Of a DNA stretch of 64,000 bases, positions 49,600 through 60,300 are shown in pieces. The notes under the pieces are model-generated. The model saw only the letters and a program-made list of their open reading frames with translations. It was not told where the DNA came from and did not search any database. The position numbers and the translations under genes were made by a program. Numbering within the stretch: the stretch's first letter is position 1; every line of letters begins with the position of its first letter. Origin of the DNA: Nectonema munidae (Eukaryota > Nematomorpha > Nectonematoida > Nectonematidae); NCBI GenBank assembly GCA_030549495.1, contig JAUIRK010001051.1:930001-994000 (forward strand). Reading direction: 5' to 3'.

Positions 49600-50885
49600 A
49601 TCCTACGCATCCTGAAAGATTGAAATTGCTAAATTTCCCGCTCACTCTGTTACAGAATCAAAAGAAACGAAATGATAGCTATACTCAACATCGTAAAGAA
49701 AAACATGCTTATATGTAATAATATTTTTCATGAGTTTTCTCAAAAAATTCCCACCCCTTTTAAATTTAAGTCCGAAGCTTTTCAGAATAATTATTTTCGT
49801 GAAACTTTCTTCACGCAAAGCGCTAATACATTTATCATCTTGAAAAGCGAGCTTCGATGAAGTTTGGTCTTTCTCCTAACCATGTCAAGGTGCAAATCTT
49901 ATAAGCTGCTTTATACTTTGCAATATGTTGTTATATGCTAAAGACTCATATGCATGTTTATTACAAGTAAATAGTAAAATATTAGTAATCAGTATCAATA
50001 AGCTATTACTTTTTGCCCGAACAAATATTTGGTCTGTCAGTAAAATACATATTTAACGAAATGCAACTCCATGATCCACCTTACAAAGAACATTACTCTA
50101 CACATGAAAGGATGCGAAAAAGTATTTGATGCTCTTTTCAATTTTTCTATAGTATGAAGAATATATAGAACCTTTCTAGGTTTTATCGTGTATATAAGTT
50201 TATTGCAAAAAATTTTTTTTTGAATCTCATGATGAAAATTGATTATGTAAAACATTTATATTAGAAAATCTATCTTCAAAACATAATATATTGACTTCAA
50301 ATGTGAAATCATTCAACAGGCCGGTTGGAAATGTCTTAAGTGCCGTATTTCGCTTACTAACCCTTTGTTTCACCAAGCGTGTTATCCATATTCACAGCAA
50401 TTCAACTAAGGAAAAGTAACATATTTTTTAGGAAAAGTAAACCTAAGGGAATCTCTAGTTTACAAACTTCGAAAGCAAGGTTCCATTCTTTCTTCCTCTT
50501 GAGTAAACAAACACTCATTACAACTTTAGTAAAGGGAAAGAGTTGAGCGTGTGTAATGGACAGCTTTATTTCTTTCTGAAGCATTTCTCCTTCAAGTTCA
50601 AGCAAAGATTTCTAAGCTCTAGAAGCAAGTAAGGTCATCATCATAAGAGGATAATTTCTACTTCTCGGTGGCAAGCATCATTTTACTTTCCTTCTGACAC
50701 AAATAAAAATGTACGCTATGCACTGCATATTGTATAATATGCGTATAGACATTTTATTTTAATATAGCCATAAACTATTTATATATATTTATAACTTCTT
50801 TTTATACGGCTTCTTGCTCTAAGCGTGTTAATGGTAAGCAGAATTTTTGGTATACATCATTTTACTTCGACGCATTGGAAGTCCT
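49600..50885. other. Intergenic, nothing recognised
   Basis: No exon or assignable repeat seen. Confidence 0.4.
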
Positions 50886-50887
50886 TT

Positions 50888-51037
50888 AGGGGCGTGAGTA
50901 GGGTTGGTTAGATGCTGGATTCGATAACTCAAGGTCTTGGGTTCGATCCCGCATCAAGCCTGCTTTCGTCATAGTTCGATACAAGCGGCGCAATTGTGCC
51001 TTCTCCATGAAAACACCCTATGGTACCTTTACCTTTA
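50888..51037 (+). repeat. tRNA-derived SINE, best-preserved copy
   Basis: Starts GGGGCGTGAGTAGGGTTGGT (A-box-like, as in tRNA). It continues with a D/anticodon-like stretch and a textbook B box GGTTCGATCCC at about 50940-50950, then GCATCAAGCC, which closes the tRNA-like head. A tRNA-unrelated body follows (CATAGTTCGATACAAGCGGC, GCAATTGTGCC, TGAAAACACCC), then the tail ACCTTTACCTTTA. Internal pol III promoter boxes plus a tail of a short repeated word define a SINE. It is probably mobilised by one of the LINEs, though no shared 3' end was found. About ten other copies lie in the window. Confidence 0.85.
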
Positions 51038-51267
51038 GGACTGTAATAAAGATAACGAAATATTCTCAGGAGCATAAAGAACTTAGACTTTGAAACATAA
51101 CTTTTTCGTCAATATTTAATAAAAATTCCATTCTAAGAGGATTTTTCTTGTGATTGTGTAAGTTTTCACTCAAAATATAATAAAAAATAACTAACAGACA
51201 AACTAAATACTAAATTTTAAACAACTTTCTAATTGGAATATTTTAATATTTTGAAATCAATTTCTTG

Positions 51268-51352
51268 CAGTGGCACCTTTTTGAGAACGAGAGGGGGGGG
51301 GGGGAGTCATCGAAATGTTTCTGAGCCACATTAAACATTTCTTATGCCACTG
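51268..51352. mobile_element. Possible very short hAT-like element
   Basis: CAGTGGCA at 51268 and TGCCACTG at 51345-51352 are perfect 8-bp inverted ends in hAT style, around a G-rich core. The flanks show no 8-bp duplication. Confidence 0.25.
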
Positions 51353-51359
51353 GTGTTAT

Positions 51360-53440
51360 AAAAAATCTGTGCATTATATCTCAAGATTTTGTGGGGTTGC
51401 TTGTCAAATGAATATAACGAATCCTACGTATTTTATGTAAGATTCCGAAATTATGATAGACGTTATATACATTTGAACAAAGAGGCTTTTTGTCCGAGAC
51501 TTGAAAGTTCTCGTAGGATATCGTCTGAGTAAGCAAAGGCAAAAGCATTGGAGTAGGCTTCTAAAAAATTGGCTAAATAGAGGAAACTCTTAGGAGGAAA
51601 AAAGGTCTTAGCGGAGAAGCGAATTTTGAAGTATGTCTTTGATGCGAAAATTCACAATCCAAGTTAAGAGCTAAACTGTGTAATTTGTAAAAATTGAACG
51701 GTTTTGATGAAATAATTAATGTGAAGGCTTTCGTATTGCGTTCCCTTTACATGGGCTAAACCTTGTTGGCATTTTGTAAGTGGAGTTTACCATCTTCATT
51801 TACACATGAAAATCAGTCTTATGAATCAGTTTGTGAAAACATTTAAAGTGAAAGCTCTCTATACTGAACACCATAGGGACTCAACAAAAGTGTTAATTAA
51901 TTAATATAATTAAAAAGTGTTTATATTCATTTAAAAGGACTAAAATTTTACCAAGCTTTTCTTATGGGAAAGTCAAAAGGATTTTTGTTGGACCATAAAA
52001 CAGAAAACAAATAAAAGATGTTCATTTTGAAATTTTTTGGACTTGTATTGAAAAGAATGTTAGGGTAAGTTTGAAAAATGTCATTATAATTTAATAGGTA
52101 ACTATAAAAATCTAAATTTTTTATTTTGAAATAAAAAAAGATACAAATTTGTGCTGTGAAGTTTTTCTTCAATCATTTCAATATTTGTTATCATTTATAA
52201 TATTAGTATATTAGAGTGAGGAAACATACGGTGTATATTATGCGCAGAATATGCTTGGCCTATTTTAATCTCATCATCTACTACCCTTTGTACAAGTTCA
52301 TTTATATTCATTTGTTGATGATCAAAATTGGTTTCGTTTTTCATAATCATCATATCTTGATTATTGGAATCTTGGAAAAAGGCTGTATATAATAATAATA
52401 ATAAATCAATCAATCACACACTACACTGATAACAACCTTTATAACGTTAAACCTTACACGCCTGAGATTGTTGAAGTGAAATTTTTGTAAATTAACTTTT
52501 GATTTAAAGTCGTTCAGCAAATGAAAAACTATTTAACCAACTAATAAAAAAAGTTCTCCTAAAAGATAGACAAATCATACGTAAGTTTCAATTCAATAAA
52601 GGTTGATTTAAGTAAATTTCAATAAACTCATTTCATCATAAATTCCATATTTTATTTGTTTCGATAAATTTAAAATTTTTGTGAAAACGATTACGTATTC
52701 AATGACGCAGCTCACCTCATTCCGAAGAAAAATTTCTGATGTGCCTGAGAAATAAACGTTTTATATTTTTATGAGCAATAAACACTTTTACAGCCACCTA
52801 TTTCAAATTTCTGGCTACATCACTTTTTTCGAATGCGTGCCATCTTTCTTCAGGAGTTTTCTTCTCCGTTCTTTCACATCACTAGATTCAAAAAATGTTT
52901 GTAAACGCTGATAAAACTGTCAATATCGGTAAATAAAGATGTAACAAATATTTTACTTTGCCTGCAAGGTATGAAACTCAGAAATAAATGAAATAGAAGA
53001 GAAACTTCGAAAATAATACGAGGCAGGACCATTTTTCCAATACACAACTTCAATTTAAAATGAAGGATTATTGAAAGGGGGAGAAAAGGTATAAACAGAA
53101 ATCATGAAAATGCAATTTCCCATAAACACTAAAACAATCACACACATACACACACCAGTACAAATTAACATATACCCTAAATTTTTAATGTAAAATTAAA
53201 GTTTTAAAAAAAAAGTTTACAAATCAAAAGGGAAAATATATATTAAGATTAAAAAATGTTTAGCTGTTACTTTCATCAAGACACTCTCATGTTGATCCAA
53301 AGAGGAAAAAATTAAAAAAGGAACGTCGTCAACAGGAAAAATAAATTTTCTTAAGATAAGGCCTTCTTAATAAATTAAAATTTGGCGTACAGCGATTCAA
53401 AATTTACTTTTGATAAATTGATTTTCAAATAGTTTTGTAT
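51360..53440. other. Intergenic, nothing recognised
   Basis: No supported gene or repeat; AT-rich. Confidence 0.4.
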
Positions 53441-53507
53441 ATGAATCTTCTGCTTTTTAATAAATATCGTCTGCTTTTTCTGGTCACGAAAGGGTTAAGA
53501 TGAATTT

Positions 53508-53745
53508 CTTCTTCTTCTTCTTCATCATCTTATCCCCTAAATGGGGGTCGATGGCTTGATCCTGTTTCTCCATAGGTTTCTGTCCTTCGCATCGCTTTCT
53601 TTCAATGCAAATTTTTCCATGGACCTTTTCAAATCATCCCTCCATCTCAATCTTGGCCTTCCTCTTTTTCTCTTTCCTTGTACAGGCGCATCGTACGCTA
53701 TCTTTATTTTTTCATCGCTTTTTCTTCTTCGCACGTGTCCATAAA
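53508..53745 (-). mobile_element. Young 5'-truncated RTE-like LINE end with 14-bp target duplication
   Basis: The minus strand has an open frame: KIKIAYDAPVQGKRKRGRPR, LRWRDDLKRSMEKFALKESD, AKDRNLWRNRIK, stop. This is the R-G-R-P-x-x-R-W-x-D-D-x-K ... A-x-D-R-x-x-W-R-x-x-I ending of RTE-like and related LINE proteins. The 3' end is a GATGATGAAGAAGAAG tail. A perfect 14-bp duplication, GTTAAGATGAATTT, flanks it (53494-53507 and 53746-53759). Only the last 238 bp were inserted. Confidence 0.8.
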
Positions 53746-53777
53746 GTTAAGATGAATTTAAAATCATTTAATTGTAT

Positions 53778-53908
53778 GGGGGCGTGGGTAAGGTTGGTTA
53801 GCTAGCCGATAGTCTTAGGTTCGATCCCCCATCAAGCCTACTTTCCTCATAGTTCGATACAAGCGGCGCAATTGCGCCTTCTTGACACCTCAATGCACCT
53901 TTACCTTT
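53778..53908 (+). repeat. tRNA-derived SINE copy
   Basis: GGGGGCGTGGGTAAGGTTGG, AGGTTCGATCCCCCATC, GTTCGATACAAGCGGCGC, tail CACCTTTACCTTT. Slightly shortened between the boxes and before the tail. Confidence 0.8.
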
Positions 53909-54423
53909 CACCTACCATTTCAAATTATAGAAAGAAATAGGATCGTTGGATAAGTATTTCGTCAAACGTGACAAATCGCGAATCGGCAAAGTGAGGTATG
54001 CTCGCGATCTCTATGAAAAGCTTTGTTCGTGTAGAAGTAGTATTCACATTGAGTGAGTGAGATCACGATTCTTAGAATCAAGCTCCATTCAAATACCAGG
54101 CATATTGGCTTTACCTCTGCTTGCAAATCCTTGCGCGTGCATTCAAATTTGCCCATTCCTCGGACGTATCCTCAAAAGAATTAAAGGACCCAACTTCAGC
54201 ATCAGTCAAGATGAATCACAACGGCCTTTCGCCTTCAAGCCATACTTCTAAGCGAGTAACATTCCTTTCATTTTCTGTATAAACACCGTTGAAAATAAGA
54301 AGACGATTCTATTGCAAGTGTGTAATTTTTCCACCTGTGCTAGTGCTCGCCTTCAAAAATCATTTCCAGGGAATCCGCTAACACCCACATTATCCACTTT
54401 CCTTATTTTTCTGAACATCTTAA

Positions 54424-54553
54424 CCCATTTACGACCAATGTTCCTATTTTGGAACATAAGTAATTTCATCTTCGTCTGCTTTTTTCAATGACTTTGAATA
54501 TAAATCGTCTGCGTTTTTTTAGATATCGTCTGCTTTGCTTGGTCTTAAATGGG
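54424..54553. mobile_element. TTAA-type (piggyBac-like) MITE, 130 bp
   Basis: TTAA on both sides (54420-54423 and 54554-54557). The inverted ends are CCCATTTACGACCAA and, reversed, CCCATTTAAGACCAA (one mismatch). The interior repeats ATCGTCTGC three times. A second copy lies at 59124-59256. Confidence 0.75.
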
Positions 54554-54590
54554 TTAAACTGATATAAGTGTTTTGCAATGGCTAAGTTTT

Positions 54591-54790
54591 CAAAAAATAT
54601 ATTGGGTCTTTTCGTTTAGACGGCCACATCAAGTAATCACCATTTCGTTTGCCTTTTATAGTTAATTATAATGATTTATTAAGTTGTTAATTACTTTATT
54701 AATGAATTATAGTTATTAATATTATAGCAACCAGGAAATAACTATAAAAGGCAGACGAAATGGTTATTACTTGACCCAATATATTTTTTG
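54591..54790. repeat. Foldback (long inverted repeat) element
   Basis: The left arm starts CAAAAAATATATTGGGTC and the right arm ends GACCCAATATATTTTTTG. Pairing continues through AAGTAAT[C/A]ACCATTTCGT and TGCCTTTTATAGTT, interrupted by an extra segment of about 22 bp in the left arm (TTTTCGTTTAGACGGCCACA). The loop is AT-rich, about 75 bp. Perhaps a MITE whose family I do not recognise. Confidence 0.7.
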
Positions 54791-54871
54791 GTAATCCTTT
54801 GTTATCATGTCACGTCAATGAAAAAAATTATAATAAAATTGTTTGACGTGGCTGGATAGTAAAGGATTGCC
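54790..54871. repeat. Second, adjoining hairpin
   Basis: GGTAATCCTTTGTTATC...CACGTCA (54790-54817) pairs with TGACGTGGCTGGATAGTAAA...GCC (54844-54871) at about 22 of 28 positions around an AT-rich loop. It abuts the foldback element exactly. Confidence 0.6.
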
Positions 54872-55439
54872 TTTTTTTTAATAAAAAAAGTTCCTTTATC
54901 TTACACCACAAGTTAAGTTCACTTAATAAACAAGCGTGATTGGCTAAGATATTCGATATGCGTGATTACCTCCATACCCCAGCGAGTTACCCCCGTTCTT
55001 TAGAACTATAAATGAAATTTTTTCACTTCACAAATAACTTTAACTAAATGTGTTTTAACCACATTAAAATGTAATATTCCTTCCACGTGTTATATATTGA
55101 CAAAATACCATAATGATGAAATAGAGAAAGGTCGATTTGCTAAATGTGACGAAATTTATTCAAAAATTATAAAAAAATATCTGACCACAAATTAGCCGAA
55201 GTTAAACAGTAACGGCAATTTAAATCTAGAATGACAAAAATATTTTGAGAATCAAATTGAGAGTTCTTGATTTATTGTGTATGGATAAATTTATTTAAAA
55301 ATTATGAGAAAAAGTGTTTCGCATTAAATCACCTGTGAAAGCTAATTTACAAACAGGTGAAATATTTTGGGAGAATTGATCCCCAAAAATTGGTTAAGTC
55401 AAAAAAGCGTGTAATTATAATATATTTGACATTGATTGC

Positions 55440-55515
55440 GAGTTTTAATTGATTTTTTGACAGGTTTGATTGATTTTCATGAAAAATAAATGAGACCATC
55501 AGATTCGCAATCAAT
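55440..55515 (+). repeat. Isolated unit of the 61.5-kb repeat family
   Basis: GATTTTTTGACAGGTTTGAT followed by TGATTTTCATGAAAAATAAA matches the units at 61502-61960. Confidence 0.6.
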
Positions 55516-55571
55516 TACTTAGTGGGTTTACACAAGAAGTTTCTAAAGATTTTTAATATTTCAAGAAAAAG

Positions 55572-55600
55572 AGGGGGCCAAAATAGCCCCCGTCACTGAG
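55572..55600. repeat. Possible hAT terminus
   Basis: GGGGGCCAAAATAGCCCCCG followed by TCACTG: reversed, it starts CAGTGACGGGGGCTA, the hAT-like style also seen at 1925 and 62729. No opposite end was found. Confidence 0.3.
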
Positions 55601-55653
55601 AAGATGAAAATGGCCAATCACGAATAAGGTTAATTGATGCTAGCGAATCATCA

Positions 55654-56244
55654 TTGGATGATAAATTGTTTTTTGGAACATTAGAAACTCTTTATCTTTT
55701 CTTGACATCAAGTCTACCAATGGAAATCTTTGAAGAAGAACAAGAAAGGCTATTGGCTTCAAATATCTTAACAAAAAGAGTGATAAATGCGCTCTGGTTT
55801 AGCCATATTCAAACTGTAGAAGCTACAATTCATAACTTACCGGCAGTAATAAGTGCTCTAGAAAGGATAATGAATGTGGATGTTAGCAAAACTGGTCGAA
55901 AAGTATTAGCCCAAGTCGTAGGTTTGTTACAAAATGTTAGTAAATTTGAGTTTATTTTCATGTTGAAAGTTTTTCACATTTTGCTTCAAAAACTGCATTC
56001 TGTTTCACAATATTTGAAGATGGAAGCTATCGACTTATATTTCGCAGGCTTCACGGTTATAAATGTAGTTGAAGAAATTGAAGATATTTGCTCAAATGAA
56101 CATTTTGATCAAAAAATACCCAAAGCCAAATATCTTGCTGAGCAATGTGAAATTGAAGAAGAGTTTACGACAGAAGAACGAAAGAAAAAAAGAGACGAAG
56201 ATTTAGTATTTCAAGCGGGACGTTTATTTTGCTATTTTAGATAG
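55654..56244 (+). CDS. hAT transposase fragment (ZMYM1-like), open over 196 codons
   Basis: An uninterrupted frame reads FFGTLETLYLFLTSSLPMEI, then HIQTVEATIHNLPAVISALE, LLQNVSKFEFIFMLKVFHIL, LQKLHSVSQYLKMEAIDLYF, CEIEEEFTTEERKKKRDEDL. This follows the central/C-terminal part of ZMYM1-type hAT transposases: the FFxxLxxLYxFFxxSxxRWxxF block, the R-W-x-x-R-x-x-AV block (here WFSHIQTVE, so the usual Arg is lost), L-Q-x-x-x-M/S-K-F-E-F, Q-K-x-x-x-x-S-x-Y-L-Q, and a basic KKKR segment. The N-terminal zinc finger, first catalytic block and C-terminal dimerisation end are absent here. There is no start context or splice signal, so a transposon remnant is far likelier than a host gene. Confidence 0.7.
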   Translation: MDDKLFFGTLETLYLFLTSSLPMEIFEEEQERLLASNILTKRVINALWFSHIQTVEATIHNLPAVISALERIMNVDVSKTGRKVLAQVVGLLQNVSKFEFIFMLKVFHILLQKLHSVSQYLKMEAIDLYFAGFTVINVVEEIEDICSNEHFDQKIPKAKYLAEQCEIEEEFTTEERKKKRDEDLVFQAGRLFCYFR

Positions 56245-56249
56245 AATTA

Positions 56250-57050
56250 TATCATTAGCTTTAATGAACGTTTTGCTTTTTTCTCTTTGGATAGAAAAAT
56301 TTAAAACTATTCAGGCCTCGCTAATTCCAATCCAATTTTTGAACTTTATTTTGAGATCAATGCTTTACTTTATTCCGATTTTTAAACACCACACACAATT
56401 AAATAAAAACAAAAAAGGAAAAATAATTAATGACATTTTTTCTTTTTCACTTATTTTCTTCAAATCTAAAATTTTGTTCAGTTAATCAAGATATTGATAT
56501 TTTTATGCCAACTTCATTCTTGAGAAAAACTTTTATCATATAAACGTAGAACCAAATGTAGTGAAAATTCTTTAACTTAGAATATTACTCGCGTGTGATA
56601 AAATTTTGTAGTAGTCAAAATATTTTGATTTTTAAAAACAAACCATTTGTAGAGATATACCGATAACTATTATGTGATAACTATATAGCAGACTTTACTT
56701 TAATATTTTTTATCTTAAAAAAGTAAATTTTCGTATGTGTTGAAAACCTGTGTTCATATCATTCATTTTAGAACTAAAAACCAAAGCTTGCAACCTGTCT
56801 TTTCATATTTTATAGTTTTCATTTTAAAATAAAATTTGAATGTAGTGTTACATTTATTCAAAATATAGCGCCACTTTGTTAGCATCCACACTGGATTCTG
56901 CCTTTGTTTAATTCCTTTGCATTGAAAGAAGCAAACGTAATGCTTATTTACAGCTTCTCCAGATTACTTGTCAAGTTTCATTCGAGTGTTAAATCATTTA
57001 AAGATATGCATTAATTTTGAGAGATTCTTTTGCTACTACATAAAAGTTAA
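56250..57050. other. Stretch upstream of the hydroxylase gene
   Basis: No further coding block recognised. The promoter and first exon(s) of the hydroxylase may lie here, but nothing diagnostic is visible. Confidence 0.3.
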
Positions 57051-57056
57051 ATTAAA

Positions 57057-57137
57057 ATGTGGACTACGAGCAAGACGCCTCCGGGACTAAGACTGGATAT
57101 CGCTCATCTAAATGAAAGATTAATGCTGATTAAGTTA
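57057..57137 (+). CDS. Candidate first coding exon of the hydroxylase (weak)
   Basis: AAAATG opens a 27-codon stretch MWTTSKTPPGLRLDIAHLNE RLMLIKL that ends at a weak donor (TTA|GTTATA) in phase 0, compatible with the exon at 57229. N-termini of these enzymes are poorly conserved, so homology cannot decide. Confidence 0.2.
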
Positions 57138-57228
57138 GTTATATTCTTCCAGTATTTGAAATTTGTTTGCAATTTTTCAATTTTGCTTCCAGTGATTAAT
57201 TCTTCGCTATAATATATTTGTGTTTTAG

Positions 57229-57324
57229 AAAGTGTCGCATGGCCTAGCTCCGAAGGGAGTTCAAGTTTTGGTTGGTGTAGAAGATGAAATTGGCGCATTG
57301 AAGAAGTTGCTCTCGATATTTGAG
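57229..57324 (+). CDS. PAH: PAH-like exon with first half of ACT domain
   Basis: Acceptor TTGTGTTTTAG; 32 codons KVSHGLAPKGVQVLVGVEDE IGALKKLLSIFE; donor GAG|GTAATT in phase 0. The E-x-G-A-L-x-x-x-L-x-x-F core matches the family. Confidence 0.88.
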
Positions 57325-60300
57325 GTAATTCCATTTTTCGTCTCTTCCTTTTTCTGACATTGATTCTATTGAATTTGGCCATGTCTTCTACACTATAAAT
57401 AATGTGCTTAGATTCTAAACACATAATAAAGAAAAAATATGACCTAAATTAGAAAAACATTACTTTTAAGCATGTTTAACTTTACTCTTTTGAAAATAAT
57501 ATGCTAAAATTCGAAACATATAAACAAAAAATCTTTTCCAAATTAAAAATACATAATTTACAGGGGGGATGCAACGCCCTTCCTTCTCCTACCAGGAATG
57601 GATCACATTAGTTTATTTATAAAACAAAATTTTTAATTATTTTTTGTATTTATTCCATCCTAATTCATCCATGTACTTCCTCCATATGTTAGTTGGAAAA
57701 AAAATTTCCAAGATTCATAAGACCGAAAAAAACGAAAAGTCAAATGATTATCAAAATTATAAAGCTTATCCAGTTATTGACCACAGTTGACTTTACAAAA
57801 ATAAAATCGTCTTTTAATCAAAAATATTCTGCTTTACATTAGATTTCGTCTGATTTAACGGGTTTAAGACACCGTTACGCTTAAATGAAAACAAATCATT
57901 GGACCGATTCCTTTGAACAGCTGATTGATTGCTTTTAGAATTCTTTACACGAGGAATCTTCAACGCTAGCTTCGGAATCCTTGATAAAATGCTTCTTATC
58001 TAGTTGTGTTGCGCGAGCTGCTTATTTTGGGAGTATTTTCGTGTGTGTGATATAGTACAATTATGATTTAATTCAAAGGTCTCTCCAACCAGTGGGACCC
58101 ATACTGTATGTTAAATACCTTATCGCGGTACTCAAAAAATGATTTTAATTGAGTAACTGAGATAAACAAACAAGTATGGCATTTAGTTGGTTGGTTGGTT
58201 TATTTATTAAAGCACTTCCAGCGATAAGGCGGTATGCCCGCATTATCCCTGACCTTCAATATTAATTAATATTATAAATAGGTATACATAAATTGCTCTC
58301 TCTCTCTATATGTGGAAAATTTATACAAAACAAAAAAGAAAATTATCATGTAAATAATTTTTTTTTAAAAAATGTCACATTTTTTTTATTCTTACTAATT
58401 GTTTTTTAAATTTTATTAGCGTCTAAATATATTTAGTACTATCTCCACTGGTCGATCGAAGAGGGAGGCCGCCCCGGCCTTGTCCCCTCCCCCTACCAAG
58501 GACGCAGGTCTGTCAGCAGGAAAGTGTACTTAAAACTAATGATATATCAGCGATTCAAATATAGAGCGAAAATATATAGGCCTTTAAATATAGATATATA
58601 ATGAAGTATGAAAATATATAGTCTGTATAGTTTTGGTTTTATTTGCATATGTTGATATTGAATACTCTCAAGCTTTTCGTACGTGTAGCTTTCGTTTTTA
58701 TTTTCGTTTGTGCTTTCATTCATCAAAAATTCATATGATCGATCATGACTTCGAAATATTTTCACCAAAAGAAAATATCGATTAAATCTTTTTTAAAGAA
58801 CCAATTTTTTTTCAAAAATATACTATTTCAAATTACTCATGCATAAATCTTCTCTTGATTTCTTTTTTTGTTGAAAATTCAAAAGGAAAACTTATTTTAT
58901 TTTTTTAATTCAAATGATTTCTTAGAAACAACAAAAAAATCATTGATGATGATAATCCTGATGATTGTTTTATTCGTTATGGAATAAATTATTTTTCTTT
59001 GCCATTCTTTCCACTCTACTAAGTGCATTTAAATATTTCTTCTATTTTTATTTGTTTTCAAAGAATAACATCCAACTGCATGTCTGTGCGGATTTTACTG
59101 AATCGTTCATTGTCTCACTTTAACCCATTGAGTCGCAATGCTCCCATTTGGAAACATAAGTAATTTCATCTTCGTCTGCTTTTTTCAATGACTTTGAATA
59201 TAAATCGTCTGCGTTTTTTTAGAAGATATCGTCTGATTTCTATGGTACTTACTGGGTTAAACAGAATTTTTAAAACGTTTTTTATGGTATTTTTCAATCT
59301 TCTCTTTTTTATTATTGGTGTTGTCTGGTTCAGTCAAAATTTCTTTCCTCCAATTGAAACTCATTAAGAGTTATTTTTACTCATGTTAGTTACTTTCGTG
59401 TTTTGTGGCAAAACTCAGAAAATATGAATATTGACATCCGTCATCTAAATGGAAAAAAAGGATATTGACTAAGGAGCAGCCAGTGTTAGCAGAAAATGGC
59501 ATTGCTTGTGCTTTACTCTGCCCTGGTGGACCAAGTAAAAATGCCAGATGGTGATAAACTATATTTATTTCACTAAAAAATTAACTGTACAAAATTTGCG
59601 AAATCATATCCCTTCAAATTTCGTGACTTTTCCTAAAATCACTAGGTGCATCTTTTGATACCATTTTCATTGTAGTTGAATGACCTTCTCATGCCAAAAA
59701 CATAAAATATATGTTTTATACTAAATCGTCCTTGTTGGTTTCATTTTTGGACTCATTTTTTACATTTATAATGTGAAAACACCTATAAGTGTTAATCAAA
59801 TTTGCGGTTTACTTCTAAAAATTGTCTCCAAAATCTAACGTTCAAATTTTATATGAAATATTTATTTTTATACCAAAGCAAACATGCTAGTTTCATTTAT
59901 GGACTCAATTTTTACAGTTTGGATTTGAAAATATCTAAGTATCAATCAAATTTGCATTCAGTTCTAAAATTTGTTTTCAAAAATATTGATTCAAATTTTA
60001 CATGAAATATGTTTTATACCAAATCGAGCATGTTGGTTTCATTTCTGGACTCAGTTTTCGCATTAAGAGGTTTTACTATCAATGTCAATTAAATTTGCGG
60101 TTTACGTCTGAAACCTATCTCAAAAAATATTCTCTCTAATTTTAAATGAAATATATGTTTTTATACCAAATCAACCATGCTAGTTTTATTTTTGAAATCA
60201 ATTTTTGCATTTAGAATTTTTAAAATGTCTGAAAGTGTCAATCAAATGTTCGATTTACGTCTAATGTCTACAGAAATATTTTTGAAATTTAAATAAAATA

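Noticed and set aside
49290-49718. 142-codon phenylalanine-rich frame and its lysine-rich antisense
   Set aside because: Translation of a poly-T block that looks artefactual.
50888-50960. A true tRNA gene at the SINE heads
   Set aside because: The B box is good, but the cloverleaf does not close, all heads continue into the same unrelated body, and copies are dispersed.
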